Below are positions 52,284 to 61,374 of a DNA stretch of 64,000 nucleotides, one piece after another. The stretch spans positions 248,001 to 312,000 of the forward strand of contig CAJOEZ010000009.1 of the NCBI GenBank assembly GCA_905233685.1. Reading direction: 5' to 3'. How positions within the stretch are numbered: the stretch's first letter is position 1; each line of letters starts with the position of its first letter. The notes under the pieces were generated by a model. The model did not search any database, was not told the DNA's origin, and saw only the letters and a list, made by a program, of their open reading frames with translations. Source of the stretch: an uncultured Bacteroidales bacterium (GTDB lineage: Bacteria > Bacteroidota > Bacteroidia > Bacteroidales > F082). A program made the translations under genes and the position numbers.

Positions 52284-53698
52284 ATAAGAAGAAACTGACG
52301 TCCTTGTATGTCTTCGTCGATTGGATAGCCTTCATCTTGGCATGGACGCTGTTCTATTTCTTCCGCAAGACGCACGAAGACCTATACATCAACTATTGGG
52401 ACCGCATCACCTATTCGTTAGGCACCACCAGCTTTTGGCTCGGCGTAATCATCATCCCCATTTGTTGGCTGCTGCTCCATGCCTTCACGGGGGCTTACGA
52501 AAAGGTGTATTTTCGATCCCGATTGAAGGAACTCGGTCAGACCTTCTTCATCACTTTACTCGGTGTGGTCATCCTTTTTTTTGTGGTGCTTCTTGACGAC
52601 GATGTAATATCCTACAAATCTTATTATCAGTCTTTTATCGCGTTGTTTGTAATCCAGTTCCTCTTGACTTACATACCGCGCCTCATCATCACGACAACAG
52701 TGATTTCGCGGATTCGGAGCAAGAAAATCGGATTCAACACGCTCATCGTAGGCAGCAACGATAACGCCTGCGCCATCTTTAAGGAAATTGAGGAAGAAGT
52801 AAAACCTTCGGGCCGACGGATGATTGGCTTTGTCAACGTTTATGACCAATCAAAATACAAGCTGGCAGAATTTCTGCCGCATCTAGGCTCTTATCACGAC
52901 ATCGGAAGAATCGTGAGGGAGAATGCCGTGGAAGAGGTGATTATCGCCATCGAGCGTTCTGAAACGCAGGCCATGAGCGTCTTGCTCTCCGTCGCCGACC
53001 AAACCAACGTGAAAATTATTCCTGCCATGCAAGACTTGGTGTTCGGCACGGTCAAGCAGTCGGCCATCTGGCAAGCGCCATTGGTGCAGGTCACGCCCGA
53101 GCTGATGCCTGTTTGGCAAAGGGTGATCAAACGCGCTTTTGACATTTTGGCATCCGTATTGGCCTTGATTGTGCTTTCGCCTGTGTTTCTGGTGTGTGCC
53201 ATCATCGTGAAGGCTACCTCGAAAGGTCCCGTTTTCTATGTGCAGGAACGCATCGGCAAGGGCGGCAAGCCGTTCAAAATGGCCAAGTTTCGCAGCATGA
53301 GAGTGGATGCAGAATCGAGCGGCACACCCCAGCTTTCGAGCGATGACGACCCGCGCATCACCAAGTTCGGCAAATTCATGCGTAAAGTGCGCTTGGACGA
53401 GATTCCGCAGTTCTGGACAGTGCTGAAAGGCGACATGTCGTTGGTGGGCTATCGGCCTGAGCGGCAGTATTTCATTGAAAAGATAGAGGAACGCGCACCT
53501 TATTACCGCCTTTTGCTGATGGTGAAACCTGGAATCACGAGCTGGGGCGAGGTGAAATACGGCTACGCTGAGAACGTTGACGAGATGATTGAACGCCTGA
53601 AATATGATGTGCTTTACATCGAGAACATCAGCCTCGCGTTAGATATCAAGATTCTGATTTACACGGTATTAATTGTCATTCAAGGCCGAGGAAAATAA
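52280..53698 (+). CDS. Polyprenyl-phosphate sugar-1-phosphate transferase (WcaJ-like), 472 aa
   Basis: Four N-terminal membrane helices and a CoA-binding-like middle domain (FNTLIVGSNDNACAIFKEI) precede the catalytic bacterial sugar transferase domain. Visible: KRAFDILASVLALIVLSPVF, GPVFYVQERIGKGGKPFKMAKFRSM and LRKVRLDEIPQFWTVLKGDMSLVGYRPE. It starts a lipid-linked glycan (exopolysaccharide or O-glycan) on the inner membrane. The start at ATG 52280 overlaps the previous gene. No further glycan cluster follows. Confidence 0.93.
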   Translation: MNKKKLTSLYVFVDWIAFILAWTLFYFFRKTHEDLYINYWDRITYSLGTTSFWLGVIIIPICWLLLHAFTGAYEKVYFRSRLKELGQTFFITLLGVVILFFVVLLDDDVISYKSYYQSFIALFVIQFLLTYIPRLIITTTVISRIRSKKIGFNTLIVGSNDNACAIFKEIEEEVKPSGRRMIGFVNVYDQSKYKLAEFLPHLGSYHDIGRIVRENAVEEVIIAIERSETQAMSVLLSVADQTNVKIIPAMQDLVFGTVKQSAIWQAPLVQVTPELMPVWQRVIKRAFDILASVLALIVLSPVFLVCAIIVKATSKGPVFYVQERIGKGGKPFKMAKFRSMRVDAESSGTPQLSSDDDPRITKFGKFMRKVRLDEIPQFWTVLKGDMSLVGYRPERQYFIEKIEERAPYYRLLLMVKPGITSWGEVKYGYAENVDEMIERLKYDVLYIENISLALDIKILIYTVLIVIQGRGK

Positions 53699-53710
53699 AA
53701 TTGGCTTTCC

Positions 53711-54424
53711 CTACTCCATCCTTTCTGCAAAGAAAATGGAAAGCAGAACGTAAAACACCATCACGAAAGGCAAGGCTATAAACCTGAACACCGCGACAGC
53801 TACAACTGCGACGATGAGGAAAATCCAGCGTACTTCATTGCCTTTCCACTGCACCGATTTCATTTTAAACGAGAAAAAGCGCAGACGGCACACCATTAGG
53901 AAAGAGAAAATGAGCGTCATGCCTAAGCAAGCCCAATAGCCTATCACGCCGTCGGTGAGATGTCCTGTTTGGGCTAACATCAACGGCAACGAAGCGATAA
54001 AGATGGCCATACCAGGCGCGGGCAGACCACGAAACAAGGTCTTTTGCGTGTCATCTACATTGAACTTGGCCAAGCGAATGGCGGAAAACACAGGCAGCAG
54101 AAAAGCCGCACAAGGAAACAAACTTATGCCAAGCCACGACAGCGAAGGCAAATCGAAAGCACGGCTCATCAACCAATGCATGATGAACCCTGGTGCCACG
54201 CCAAATGAAACCGCATCGGAAAGCGAGTCCAAGTCAGCGCCAATGGGCGAATGGACATGGAGCAATCGCGCCGTGAAACCATCGAAAAAGTCAAAAAGGC
54301 CAGCTACGAAAATCATGACAGCCGCTTTGACAGGCATATTCAGGCTGAGAAACAAGATGGAAAGGCAGCCTGAGACAAGGTTGCCGCAAGTGATGGCGTT
54401 GGGAATGTGTTGCTTGATGGACAT
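53711..54424 (-). CDS. pssA: CDP-diacylglycerol-serine O-phosphatidyltransferase
   Basis: It makes phosphatidylserine, the precursor of phosphatidylethanolamine. The CDP-alcohol phosphotransferase motif DFFDGFTARLLHVHSPIGAD with following DSLSD is present. Six or seven hydrophobic segments span the 237 aa. The start at ATG 54424 gives MSIKQHIPNAITCGN; the frame continues 83 codons upstream through the divergent promoter pair. Confidence 0.95.
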   Translation of the reverse strand: MSIKQHIPNAITCGNLVSGCLSILFLSLNMPVKAAVMIFVAGLFDFFDGFTARLLHVHSPIGADLDSLSDAVSFGVAPGFIMHWLMSRAFDLPSLSWLGISLFPCAAFLLPVFSAIRLAKFNVDDTQKTLFRGLPAPGMAIFIASLPLMLAQTGHLTDGVIGYWACLGMTLIFSFLMVCRLRFFSFKMKSVQWKGNEVRWIFLIVAVVAVAVFRFIALPFVMVFYVLLSIFFAERME

Positions 54425-54444
54425 GACACTGTATTTTTGTTGTG

Positions 54445-54452
54445 CAAAGGTA
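54445..54452 (-). promoter_or_regulatory. -7 box TACCTTTG for pssA
   Basis: It is a full consensus match on the minus strand, 20 bp before the pssA ATG, paired with the divergent box at 54473. Confidence 0.55.
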
Positions 54453-54472
54453 GTGCTTTTTTGAAAAAGCGT

Positions 54473-54480
54473 TACCTTTG
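54473..54480 (+). promoter_or_regulatory. -7 box TACCTTTG for murF-alr
   Basis: It is a full consensus match 22 bp before the ATG at 54503. Confidence 0.55.
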
Positions 54481-54502
54481 CACTAATTTTTGACACCATC
54501 CC

Positions 54503-56986
54503 ATGCAACACCAGTTTTATTCCCTGAAACAAGTCACCGAAATTGTAGATGGACAGCTTGTCGGCAACAAAGCCGAACGGCAGGTTTGCGACCTCCTCAT
54601 CGACAGCCGCCAACTGATTACTCCGGAAAATGCCTTGTTTTTTGCCATTTGCAGCACACGAAACGACGGCCACAAATATATCAACGACCTTTACGAGAAA
54701 GGCGTCCGTGCCTTTGTTGTCAGTCGGCAGCCCGAAAACGCTTGTCCTGAGGCGACCTTCATCATCGTGCCAGACACGCTGAAAGCGTTACAAGTCTTAG
54801 CCTCGCACCACCGCCAGCAATTCTCTTTCCCCGTCATTGGCATCACGGGGAGCAATGGCAAGACTATCATCAAGGAGTGGCTGTTCCAGATACTGAGTCC
54901 CGATTTCAACATCGTGCGCAGCCCGAAGAGCTACAACTCGCAGGTAGGCGTGCCTCTTTCGGTGTGGCAGATGAACGACACTTACAACCTCGGCATCTTC
55001 GAGGCGGGCATCTCCGAACCCGACGAGATGATGGCGCTACAAGACGTCATCCGACCTACCATCGGACTATTCACTAACATCGGGCAGGCTCACGACGAAA
55101 ACTTCATCAGCCGCGTCCAAAAGGCCGGCGAAAAGCTCAACCTATTCACCAAGGTCGAGCACATGGTTTATTGCATGGACTATCCTGAAATTCAGCAAGT
55201 CATTATCCGCTCTAACCTTGCCGAGAAGGTGAAGTTGTTTACTTGGAGCCAAAAGTTTGAAGAGGCAGACCTTTTCGTTAAGTCGGTCACCAAAGGAGAG
55301 AAAACCACCCATATCGAATGCCTTTATAAGACTGAGAATCTGTCGTTTGTGATTCCTTTTGCCGATGAAGCCTCCATTGAGAATGCCATCCACTGTATCG
55401 CTGTAGGGTTGCTGATAGACATGAAGTCAGAAGTCATTGCTGAACGACTCAAGTTGCTGACTTCCATTGCCATGCGTCTCGAAATCAAGGCAGGCGTAAA
55501 CAACTGCACCCTCATCAACGACTACTACAACTCGGATGTCAACTCGTTAGCCATCGCATTGGATGTGATGAAGCAACAACACCAACACAAACACAATGTC
55601 GTCATTCTTTCCGACATTCTCCAAAGCGGACGCAACGAAATCGATCTTTATACTGAGATTGGACAATTACTTAAAAATAAGCAAGTTGACATGCTAATCG
55701 GCATTGGCGAAAGCATCTCGCGGCAGGCCAATAAGTTTGACATGGAGGCCTACTTTTACAAAAACGTTTCCGATTTCCTCACCCAATTTCCGTTCTCAAA
55801 GTTCAACAATCAAACTATCTTGTTGAAAGGTGCACGAGCCTTCGAATTTGAGCAAATCAGTATGGAGTTGCAGGAAAAGGCACACGAGACCGTCCTTGAA
55901 ATCAATTTCAACCACTTAGTCAGCAACCTCAACCATTTCCGCTCCAAAATCAAGCCCACAACCAAACTGATGGTCATGGTGAAAGCCTTTGGCTACGGCA
56001 GCGGCAATCTTGAGGTTTCCAATGTGCTTCAATACCACAATGTTGACTACCTGACCGTCGCTTTTGCCGATGAGGGTGTTGAGTTGCGTCGCGCGGGCAT
56101 CAACCTGCCCATCATGGTGATGAGTCCTGAAGCGAATAGTTATGACAACATCATCAAGTACCACCTTGAGCCAGAGGTTTTCAGCTTCCGCAATTTGTCC
56201 TTCATCGAAAAGGCCGTGGACAACTTCGCCTTGCCCGAATCACATCCTATCAATGTGCACATCAAGTTGGACACGGGGATGCACCGCTTGGGTTTTTCAA
56301 AAGAAGAATTACCCGAACTCATCCAGCGCATCAAGGCAAATCCCATGTTCAACGTGAAAAGTGTCTTCTCACACTTAGCCACCGCAGACAATCCTGCTGA
56401 AGACGAGTTCACTTTAAGCCAAATACACAAATTCGAGGAAGGCAGCCAGATGATTGTCGAAGCCTTTCCTCAGGCCTTGCGTCATATCCTCAACACGGCA
56501 GGCATATCACGTTTCCCGCAATACCAGTTCGACATGGTGCGCTTAGGCATCGGTTTGTATGGTGTGCCTACCTGCGAAGCCGACCGAAACGATTTGGAAA
56601 CGGTTGTCTCATTGAAGACAACCATCAACCAAATCAAGAACATCCCTGCGGGTGACAGTATCGGCTACAATCGCCACGGACGCGCCGATCACGACATGCG
56701 TATCGGCATTGTACCCATAGGCTATGCCGATGGACTCTCGAGACTATTGGGCAACGAAAACAGTACGTTTTTCGTTCAAGGCCATCCTGTGAAAGTCATC
56801 GGTGACATTTGCATGGATATGTGTATGATTGATTTGACCGACATAGAAGCCTCAGAAGGCGATACGGTAGTAATTTTCGATGCCGAGCACGACATCAATG
56901 ATATTGCCCGCGCCTGTCAGACGATTCCATACGAAATCTTGACGCGAGTGTCGCAACGGGTGAAAAGAGTCTACTACCAAGAATGA
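54503..56986 (+). CDS. murF-alr: MurF-Alr fusion: UDP-MurNAc-tripeptide:D-Ala-D-Ala ligase and alanine racemase, 827 aa
   Basis: The N-terminal half is MurF-like, with ATP-binding GITGSNGKTIIKEWL (about 112) and IGLFTNIGQAHDENF. It has RSPKSYNSQVGVPLSV. The C-terminal half (about 460-827) is alanine racemase: MVMVKAFGYGSGNLEV (PLP lysine), HIKLDTGMHRLGF, and RIGIVPIGYADGLSR. Such fusions are known in Bacteroidales. They couple D-Ala supply with peptidoglycan precursor synthesis. No intact single MurF or Alr is present in the window. A strong terminator follows. Confidence 0.95.
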   Translation: MQHQFYSLKQVTEIVDGQLVGNKAERQVCDLLIDSRQLITPENALFFAICSTRNDGHKYINDLYEKGVRAFVVSRQPENACPEATFIIVPDTLKALQVLASHHRQQFSFPVIGITGSNGKTIIKEWLFQILSPDFNIVRSPKSYNSQVGVPLSVWQMNDTYNLGIFEAGISEPDEMMALQDVIRPTIGLFTNIGQAHDENFISRVQKAGEKLNLFTKVEHMVYCMDYPEIQQVIIRSNLAEKVKLFTWSQKFEEADLFVKSVTKGEKTTHIECLYKTENLSFVIPFADEASIENAIHCIAVGLLIDMKSEVIAERLKLLTSIAMRLEIKAGVNNCTLINDYYNSDVNSLAIALDVMKQQHQHKHNVVILSDILQSGRNEIDLYTEIGQLLKNKQVDMLIGIGESISRQANKFDMEAYFYKNVSDFLTQFPFSKFNNQTILLKGARAFEFEQISMELQEKAHETVLEINFNHLVSNLNHFRSKIKPTTKLMVMVKAFGYGSGNLEVSNVLQYHNVDYLTVAFADEGVELRRAGINLPIMVMSPEANSYDNIIKYHLEPEVFSFRNLSFIEKAVDNFALPESHPINVHIKLDTGMHRLGFSKEELPELIQRIKANPMFNVKSVFSHLATADNPAEDEFTLSQIHKFEEGSQMIVEAFPQALRHILNTAGISRFPQYQFDMVRLGIGLYGVPTCEADRNDLETVVSLKTTINQIKNIPAGDSIGYNRHGRADHDMRIGIVPIGYADGLSRLLGNENSTFFVQGHPVKVIGDICMDMCMIDLTDIEASEGDTVVIFDAEHDINDIARACQTIPYEILTRVSQRVKRVYYQE

Positions 56987-57017
56987 AAAAAGGCCGGCGT
57001 TTCCGCCGGCCTTTTTT
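56986..57017. terminator. Bidirectional terminator between murF-alr and the repeat protein
   Basis: AAAAAAGGCCGGCG pairs with CGCCGGCCTTTTTT around a 4-nt loop. Poly-A on one side and poly-T on the other make it usable from both strands. Confidence 0.92.
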
Positions 57018-57036
57018 CATTCGTACTTACCTAATC

Positions 57037-60000
57037 TTATTTCTTGACGAATCTTCTGGTCTCGACAACATTGCCGTTGGTCAGGCGAATGATGTAGGAA
57101 CCAGAGGTGAGGTCTTGAACATCGATACGGGTGTCGTTGGAGCAGTTGCTGATTGTGCGGACCAGAGCACCAGTGATGGTGAAGATGTCAAGCTGATATT
57201 CGGCTTGGTCGGTCGTCACAGTCAGTTCGTTCACAGCGGGGTTCGGGTAAACCGAAATCATGATATTGCTGTTCTCATCAACGTCGGTGTAGTGTCTCAC
57301 GACGGCCACGAAGGTGCGGTCATACTCAGCGACGAAGCTGAATTGCTGCTCAGTGGTGAGAGGTTTGCCGTCTTCAAGCCATTCGACGAAGACATAACCT
57401 TCGGCCGGGATGATGTTCATCGTCACGGTCTCGCCTTCTTCATAGTCACCAGCGCCATAGATCACGCCGCCTTCCTCACGGATGGAGATGGAGGCATCGA
57501 TATGGACGGTACGGGTGGCGAACTGAGCCACATAGTGACCGTCAGCAATGACGTTGAAAGTATAGGTAGGTTCGGTAGAAACGGTAACACCGTTCTTCAT
57601 CCATCTCAGGAAGGAGTAGCCGTTGCGAGGAGTTGCAGTCAGCGTGCAGCTTTCGCCGTAGTTGAACTCGCCAGCGCCGCTGACAGTACCACCGATCGAA
57701 GGAGTAGCGGCAGCAGTGATGGTGAAGGTCTCAACATCGAAGTTGGCCACATAGTGGGCGTTGCCCGTCACAGTGAAGGTGTAGGTAGGCTCAGTCGAAA
57801 CCACGACACCGTTCTTCGTCCAGTTGACGAAGCTGTAGCCCGGGTTAGGAGTGGCAACTCTCAGAGTGCAGCTTTGACCATAGGTGAATTCACCGTTCTG
57901 ACCGTTCTGGATGAACACGTAAGCAGCTTCAGCCGGGTTGGCAGCCACCGTGATGGTGTAGGTGTTGGCGCTGAAGTTGGCGGTGTAGTGACCATCTTCT
58001 TCAACAGTGAAGCTGTAAGTAGCGTTGGTGGAAACCACTTCGCCTTGCTTGGTCCAGTTGACGAAGGTGTAGCCAGAGTTGGCAGTAGCAGTCAGGGTGC
58101 AGTTGGCACCGTAGTTGTAGCTACCCGTACCAGTGAGGGTACCAGCACCAACCGGGTTGATAGAAGCAGTAATGTAATAGGTGTTGCGTGAGAAGTGAGC
58201 CACCATCAGGGTGTTGGCCGTCACAACGAATCTGTAGTCTTCATCATAGGAGACCACCACGCCGTCCTTGGTCCAGTAGCTGAAGCTATAGCCGGGGTTG
58301 GCAACAGCGTGCAGGATGCACTGATGTCCATGCAGGTAGTAACCGCCAGGAATGAAGCCTTCAACATAGCCGTAAGTGGCATTGGGCTCAACATCAACTT
58401 CCACATAGTAGAGGTTCAGAGCGAAGTTGGCAACGAGATAGGTGTCACCAGCAACAGTGAAGGTGTACGGGTTGTCGGCAGAAACAAACATACCGTTTTC
58501 ATCCGTCCAGTTCACGAAGTGATAGCCTTCCTCAGCGATGGCTTCCGGAGTGGTGAAGTCTTCACCAGCGTTGACATAGTACTCTGTGATTTCACCGTTG
58601 ATATCAAGGGTGATATGAGAATCACCAAGGACGAAGTTGGCCACGAAGTCGGCAGACTCAGTCACATTGAAGGTGTAGGGGTTGGCGTCAGAGATGAACG
58701 TGCCGTTCACCGTCCAGCTATCGAAGTAGTAGTTGTCTTCGGCAACAGCGGAAATCGTGCATTGCTCATTCCACAGGAAAGTACCGTCACCATCAGTCGT
58801 ACCGGCATAGCTCGGGTTGGAGGTGGTAGTGATGGTGTACTCGTCATAGATGAACTCGGCAACAACGTTGACGCTTTCAGTCACAGTGAAGGTGTAGGTA
58901 GGATCGCCAATGGTGCCAACAATGGTACCGTCAACGCTCCACCAAGCAAATTGATAGTGGACAGGATCGGTTTCGGTCACAGTCAGCGTGCAGGTTGTGC
59001 CAGCGCCATAGACGCCAGTGCCAGTGATGGTACCAGCAAAGTCGGGCATACATTCAGCAGTCACCATGCAGCCTTCCACGAAGTTGGCCACGTAGGTAGC
59101 GCTTTGTGACACCGTGAAGGTGTACACCATATTGGTGGAAACTTGTTCGCCATTCAGCGTCCAGTTAATGAACACCCAGCCTTCACCAGGAACAGCCGTA
59201 ATCGTGCACTCGTCGCCGCAGTAGAAGGAACCACCGCCGCTCACAGTGCCGTTTTGGGTCTCATAGGAATAAACAACAATGTTGTAAGGACCAGCAGTGC
59301 TGACAACAACATCGATATCCACTTCATCCGTACCAGTGACGGTATAGAGATACGGGTTGTCAGTGTACTCAACACCATTAATCAGGAAGTACTCGAACAC
59401 TTCGCAGTCGTTAGCAGGAGTGTACTCAAACGGGACAACGTCACCGACTTGGTAGGTACCAGCACCGCTAACGGTACCTTCACCACCGATAACATTGATG
59501 ACGATGTGGCAGCCTTCTTCGAAGTTGGCCACATAATCGGCATCCTCAGTCACGGTAAAGCTATAGGGATTGTCAAGGATGACCTCGTTACCATAAGTCC
59601 AGTTCAAGAAAACGTAGCCATCGTTGGCCGTGGCAGTAAGAGAAGCGGTTTGGCCATAGGTGTAACCACCAGCACCACTCACTTCACCAGCGCCATCAGG
59701 ATTGACGGTGGCAGTGATAGTGAAGGTTTGTTCCTCGAAGTAAGCCACAAATGCGGCATCGCCGTCCACCGTATAGGTGATTTCGGCATTCTCATTGCCA
59801 TCAAACGTTTCGCCGTTCTTTAACCAGTGCAGGAAATTATAACCCTGGTTGGGAGTAGCGGTCAAAGTGATAACAGTGCCAGAGCCATATTGGTCGTCAC
59901 CGCTGGCCGGGTCAATCGTAGCAGTACCGCCTTCTTCAGGATCGGCAACAGCAGTAACAGTGTAGAACTCTGCAGGTTGATAGTAGATAGCGAAGTAGTC

Positions 60001-61110
60001 ACCAGCAGTGGAGCCGTTCACCTCGAAGGTATAGGTCAACTCAGTGGAGACGAAGGGGCGGATGCTCGGATCGTCCTTTGCCCAGCCTTCGAAAGCCCAG
60101 CCGCTATTGGGAGTGGCAATCAACGTGGCTTGAGTAAGAGGCATGAAGAAGTATTCATCGGTCGAAGTCACAGCCGTACCACCCGTGGAAGGATAAGGAT
60201 AGGTGTGAACCATGAATTGGTCGTAGGAGAACTCAGCCACAACGTTGAGGCTTTCCGTAACGTTGAAGGCGAAAGTATCGTCCTGACTAAGGAAATTGCC
60301 ATCTTCATCGAACCAGCCGGCGAAGGTGTAGTACTGAGCGGCAGTTTCGGGTTGAGTGTATTCCAAGGTGCATTCTTCACCATAGTTGAAGGAACCACCG
60401 CCAGAAACGCTACCAGCAGTTTCGGGGTTGATGCTCACATTAATAATGTAAGCGGTAGCTTCAAAGTTGGCCGTAACTTGAGTGTCAGCAGTCACCGTGA
60501 AGGTGTAGGGGTTTTCAGTGATAACCTCGTTGCCATTCGTCCAATTCAGGAACACATAGCCATTGTTGGCCGTGGCGGTCAGGATGCAGTCCTCACCTTC
60601 GACGATGGAACCAGCACCAGTCACCGTACCAGCGCCAGTGGGGTTGATAGTGACAGTGACATCATAGGTCGTGGCAGACACGAACTCGAACTCATAAGGA
60701 TTGTCAAGAGCACCTTGGTCATCACCAGCCGTCCATGTGATGGGGGGGCAAGTGAGGGTCATTTCCGACTGAGTCGAGTGGTCATAGACCTTGAAGGAGA
60801 TTACATCACCTTCCTGTCCCCAGATAGGCAAGTGGTACATGTAACGCGTACCACCTAACGCTGGAGGAAGGTTGTAAATCGTCGGAGGGAAGAAAGTTCC
60901 CCGGCATTCCTCGCCGCAAAATGCGCCGAGCTCAAGATCGGCGTTCAGTTGAACCTCACCATCAATAGAGATGATGCTGTTGTAGGAGTTGTACGCCTCA
61001 TACGTGGTCGTACTGAACGTCCAGTGTGGCTGCTCCTGTGCTTTCAGGGAGCCGATGCTGGCAAAGAAGCCAAACATCATCAACAAACTGACTAAGAAAA
61101 ATCTTTTCAT
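57037..61110 (-). CDS. Giant T9SS surface protein with 15 InlB-B/Listeria-Bacteroides-type repeats, 1357 aa
   Basis: After a signal peptide (about 1-24) comes a domain of about 125 residues with ELGAFCGEECRGTFF and ISFKVYDH, also found three times in the next protein. Then fifteen tandem repeats of about 70-80 residues follow, with a core like AGTVTGAGSYNYG, then GY-F-NWT, then YTFTVT and YVANF. The C-terminal 80 residues are a T9SS type A sorting domain (ISVYPNPAVNELTVTTD to GSYIIRLTNGN). It is probably a long extended surface adhesin or stalk. Long frames on the opposite strand are shadows. Confidence 0.92.
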   Translation of the reverse strand: MKRFFLVSLLMMFGFFASIGSLKAQEQPHWTFSTTTYEAYNSYNSIISIDGEVQLNADLELGAFCGEECRGTFFPPTIYNLPPALGGTRYMYHLPIWGQEGDVISFKVYDHSTQSEMTLTCPPITWTAGDDQGALDNPYEFEFVSATTYDVTVTINPTGAGTVTGAGSIVEGEDCILTATANNGYVFLNWTNGNEVITENPYTFTVTADTQVTANFEATAYIINVSINPETAGSVSGGGSFNYGEECTLEYTQPETAAQYYTFAGWFDEDGNFLSQDDTFAFNVTESLNVVAEFSYDQFMVHTYPYPSTGGTAVTSTDEYFFMPLTQATLIATPNSGWAFEGWAKDDPSIRPFVSTELTYTFEVNGSTAGDYFAIYYQPAEFYTVTAVADPEEGGTATIDPASGDDQYGSGTVITLTATPNQGYNFLHWLKNGETFDGNENAEITYTVDGDAAFVAYFEEQTFTITATVNPDGAGEVSGAGGYTYGQTASLTATANDGYVFLNWTYGNEVILDNPYSFTVTEDADYVANFEEGCHIVINVIGGEGTVSGAGTYQVGDVVPFEYTPANDCEVFEYFLINGVEYTDNPYLYTVTGTDEVDIDVVVSTAGPYNIVVYSYETQNGTVSGGGSFYCGDECTITAVPGEGWVFINWTLNGEQVSTNMVYTFTVSQSATYVANFVEGCMVTAECMPDFAGTITGTGVYGAGTTCTLTVTETDPVHYQFAWWSVDGTIVGTIGDPTYTFTVTESVNVVAEFIYDEYTITTTSNPSYAGTTDGDGTFLWNEQCTISAVAEDNYYFDSWTVNGTFISDANPYTFNVTESADFVANFVLGDSHITLDINGEITEYYVNAGEDFTTPEAIAEEGYHFVNWTDENGMFVSADNPYTFTVAGDTYLVANFALNLYYVEVDVEPNATYGYVEGFIPGGYYLHGHQCILHAVANPGYSFSYWTKDGVVVSYDEDYRFVVTANTLMVAHFSRNTYYITASINPVGAGTLTGTGSYNYGANCTLTATANSGYTFVNWTKQGEVVSTNATYSFTVEEDGHYTANFSANTYTITVAANPAEAAYVFIQNGQNGEFTYGQSCTLRVATPNPGYSFVNWTKNGVVVSTEPTYTFTVTGNAHYVANFDVETFTITAAATPSIGGTVSGAGEFNYGESCTLTATPRNGYSFLRWMKNGVTVSTEPTYTFNVIADGHYVAQFATRTVHIDASISIREEGGVIYGAGDYEEGETVTMNIIPAEGYVFVEWLEDGKPLTTEQQFSFVAEYDRTFVAVVRHYTDVDENSNIMISVYPNPAVNELTVTTDQAEYQLDIFTITGALVRTISNCSNDTRIDVQDLTSGSYIIRLTNGNVVETRRFVKK

Positions 61111-61227
61111 TTTTGTTTGATTTTAGTTGTTAATTAGTTAATTATGAATTGTTTACATTCTTCATATTCTTGTTCTTTTCACACGAAACAAGGCGTTTTT
61201 CCGCCCCACTATACGTGTATTTCGGGG

Positions 61228-61235
61228 CAAAAATA
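61228..61235 (-). promoter_or_regulatory. -7 box TATTTTTG for the giant repeat protein
   Basis: It is a full TAnnTTTG match on the minus strand, 118 bp before the ATG at 61110. The 61111-61374 spacer shows nothing else but A/T runs. Confidence 0.45.
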
Positions 61236-61374
61236 GGACTTTTATTTATTCGCTCGCAAAAAAAAGACATTTTTTTTCAAAATTTTTTCTTTTTTTATCG
61301 TTTCAACCGTTTTTCGGACCTCGGTGGGATGGAGAAGCTCAGCTTCCAAATCCCACCGATTTCCGATTTTTGAG

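Noticed and set aside
56983..60858. Several long plus-strand frames (up to 402 codons) opposite the giant repeat protein
   Set aside because: They mirror the tandem repeats of the real gene; stop-free antisense frames follow from its biased repeats.
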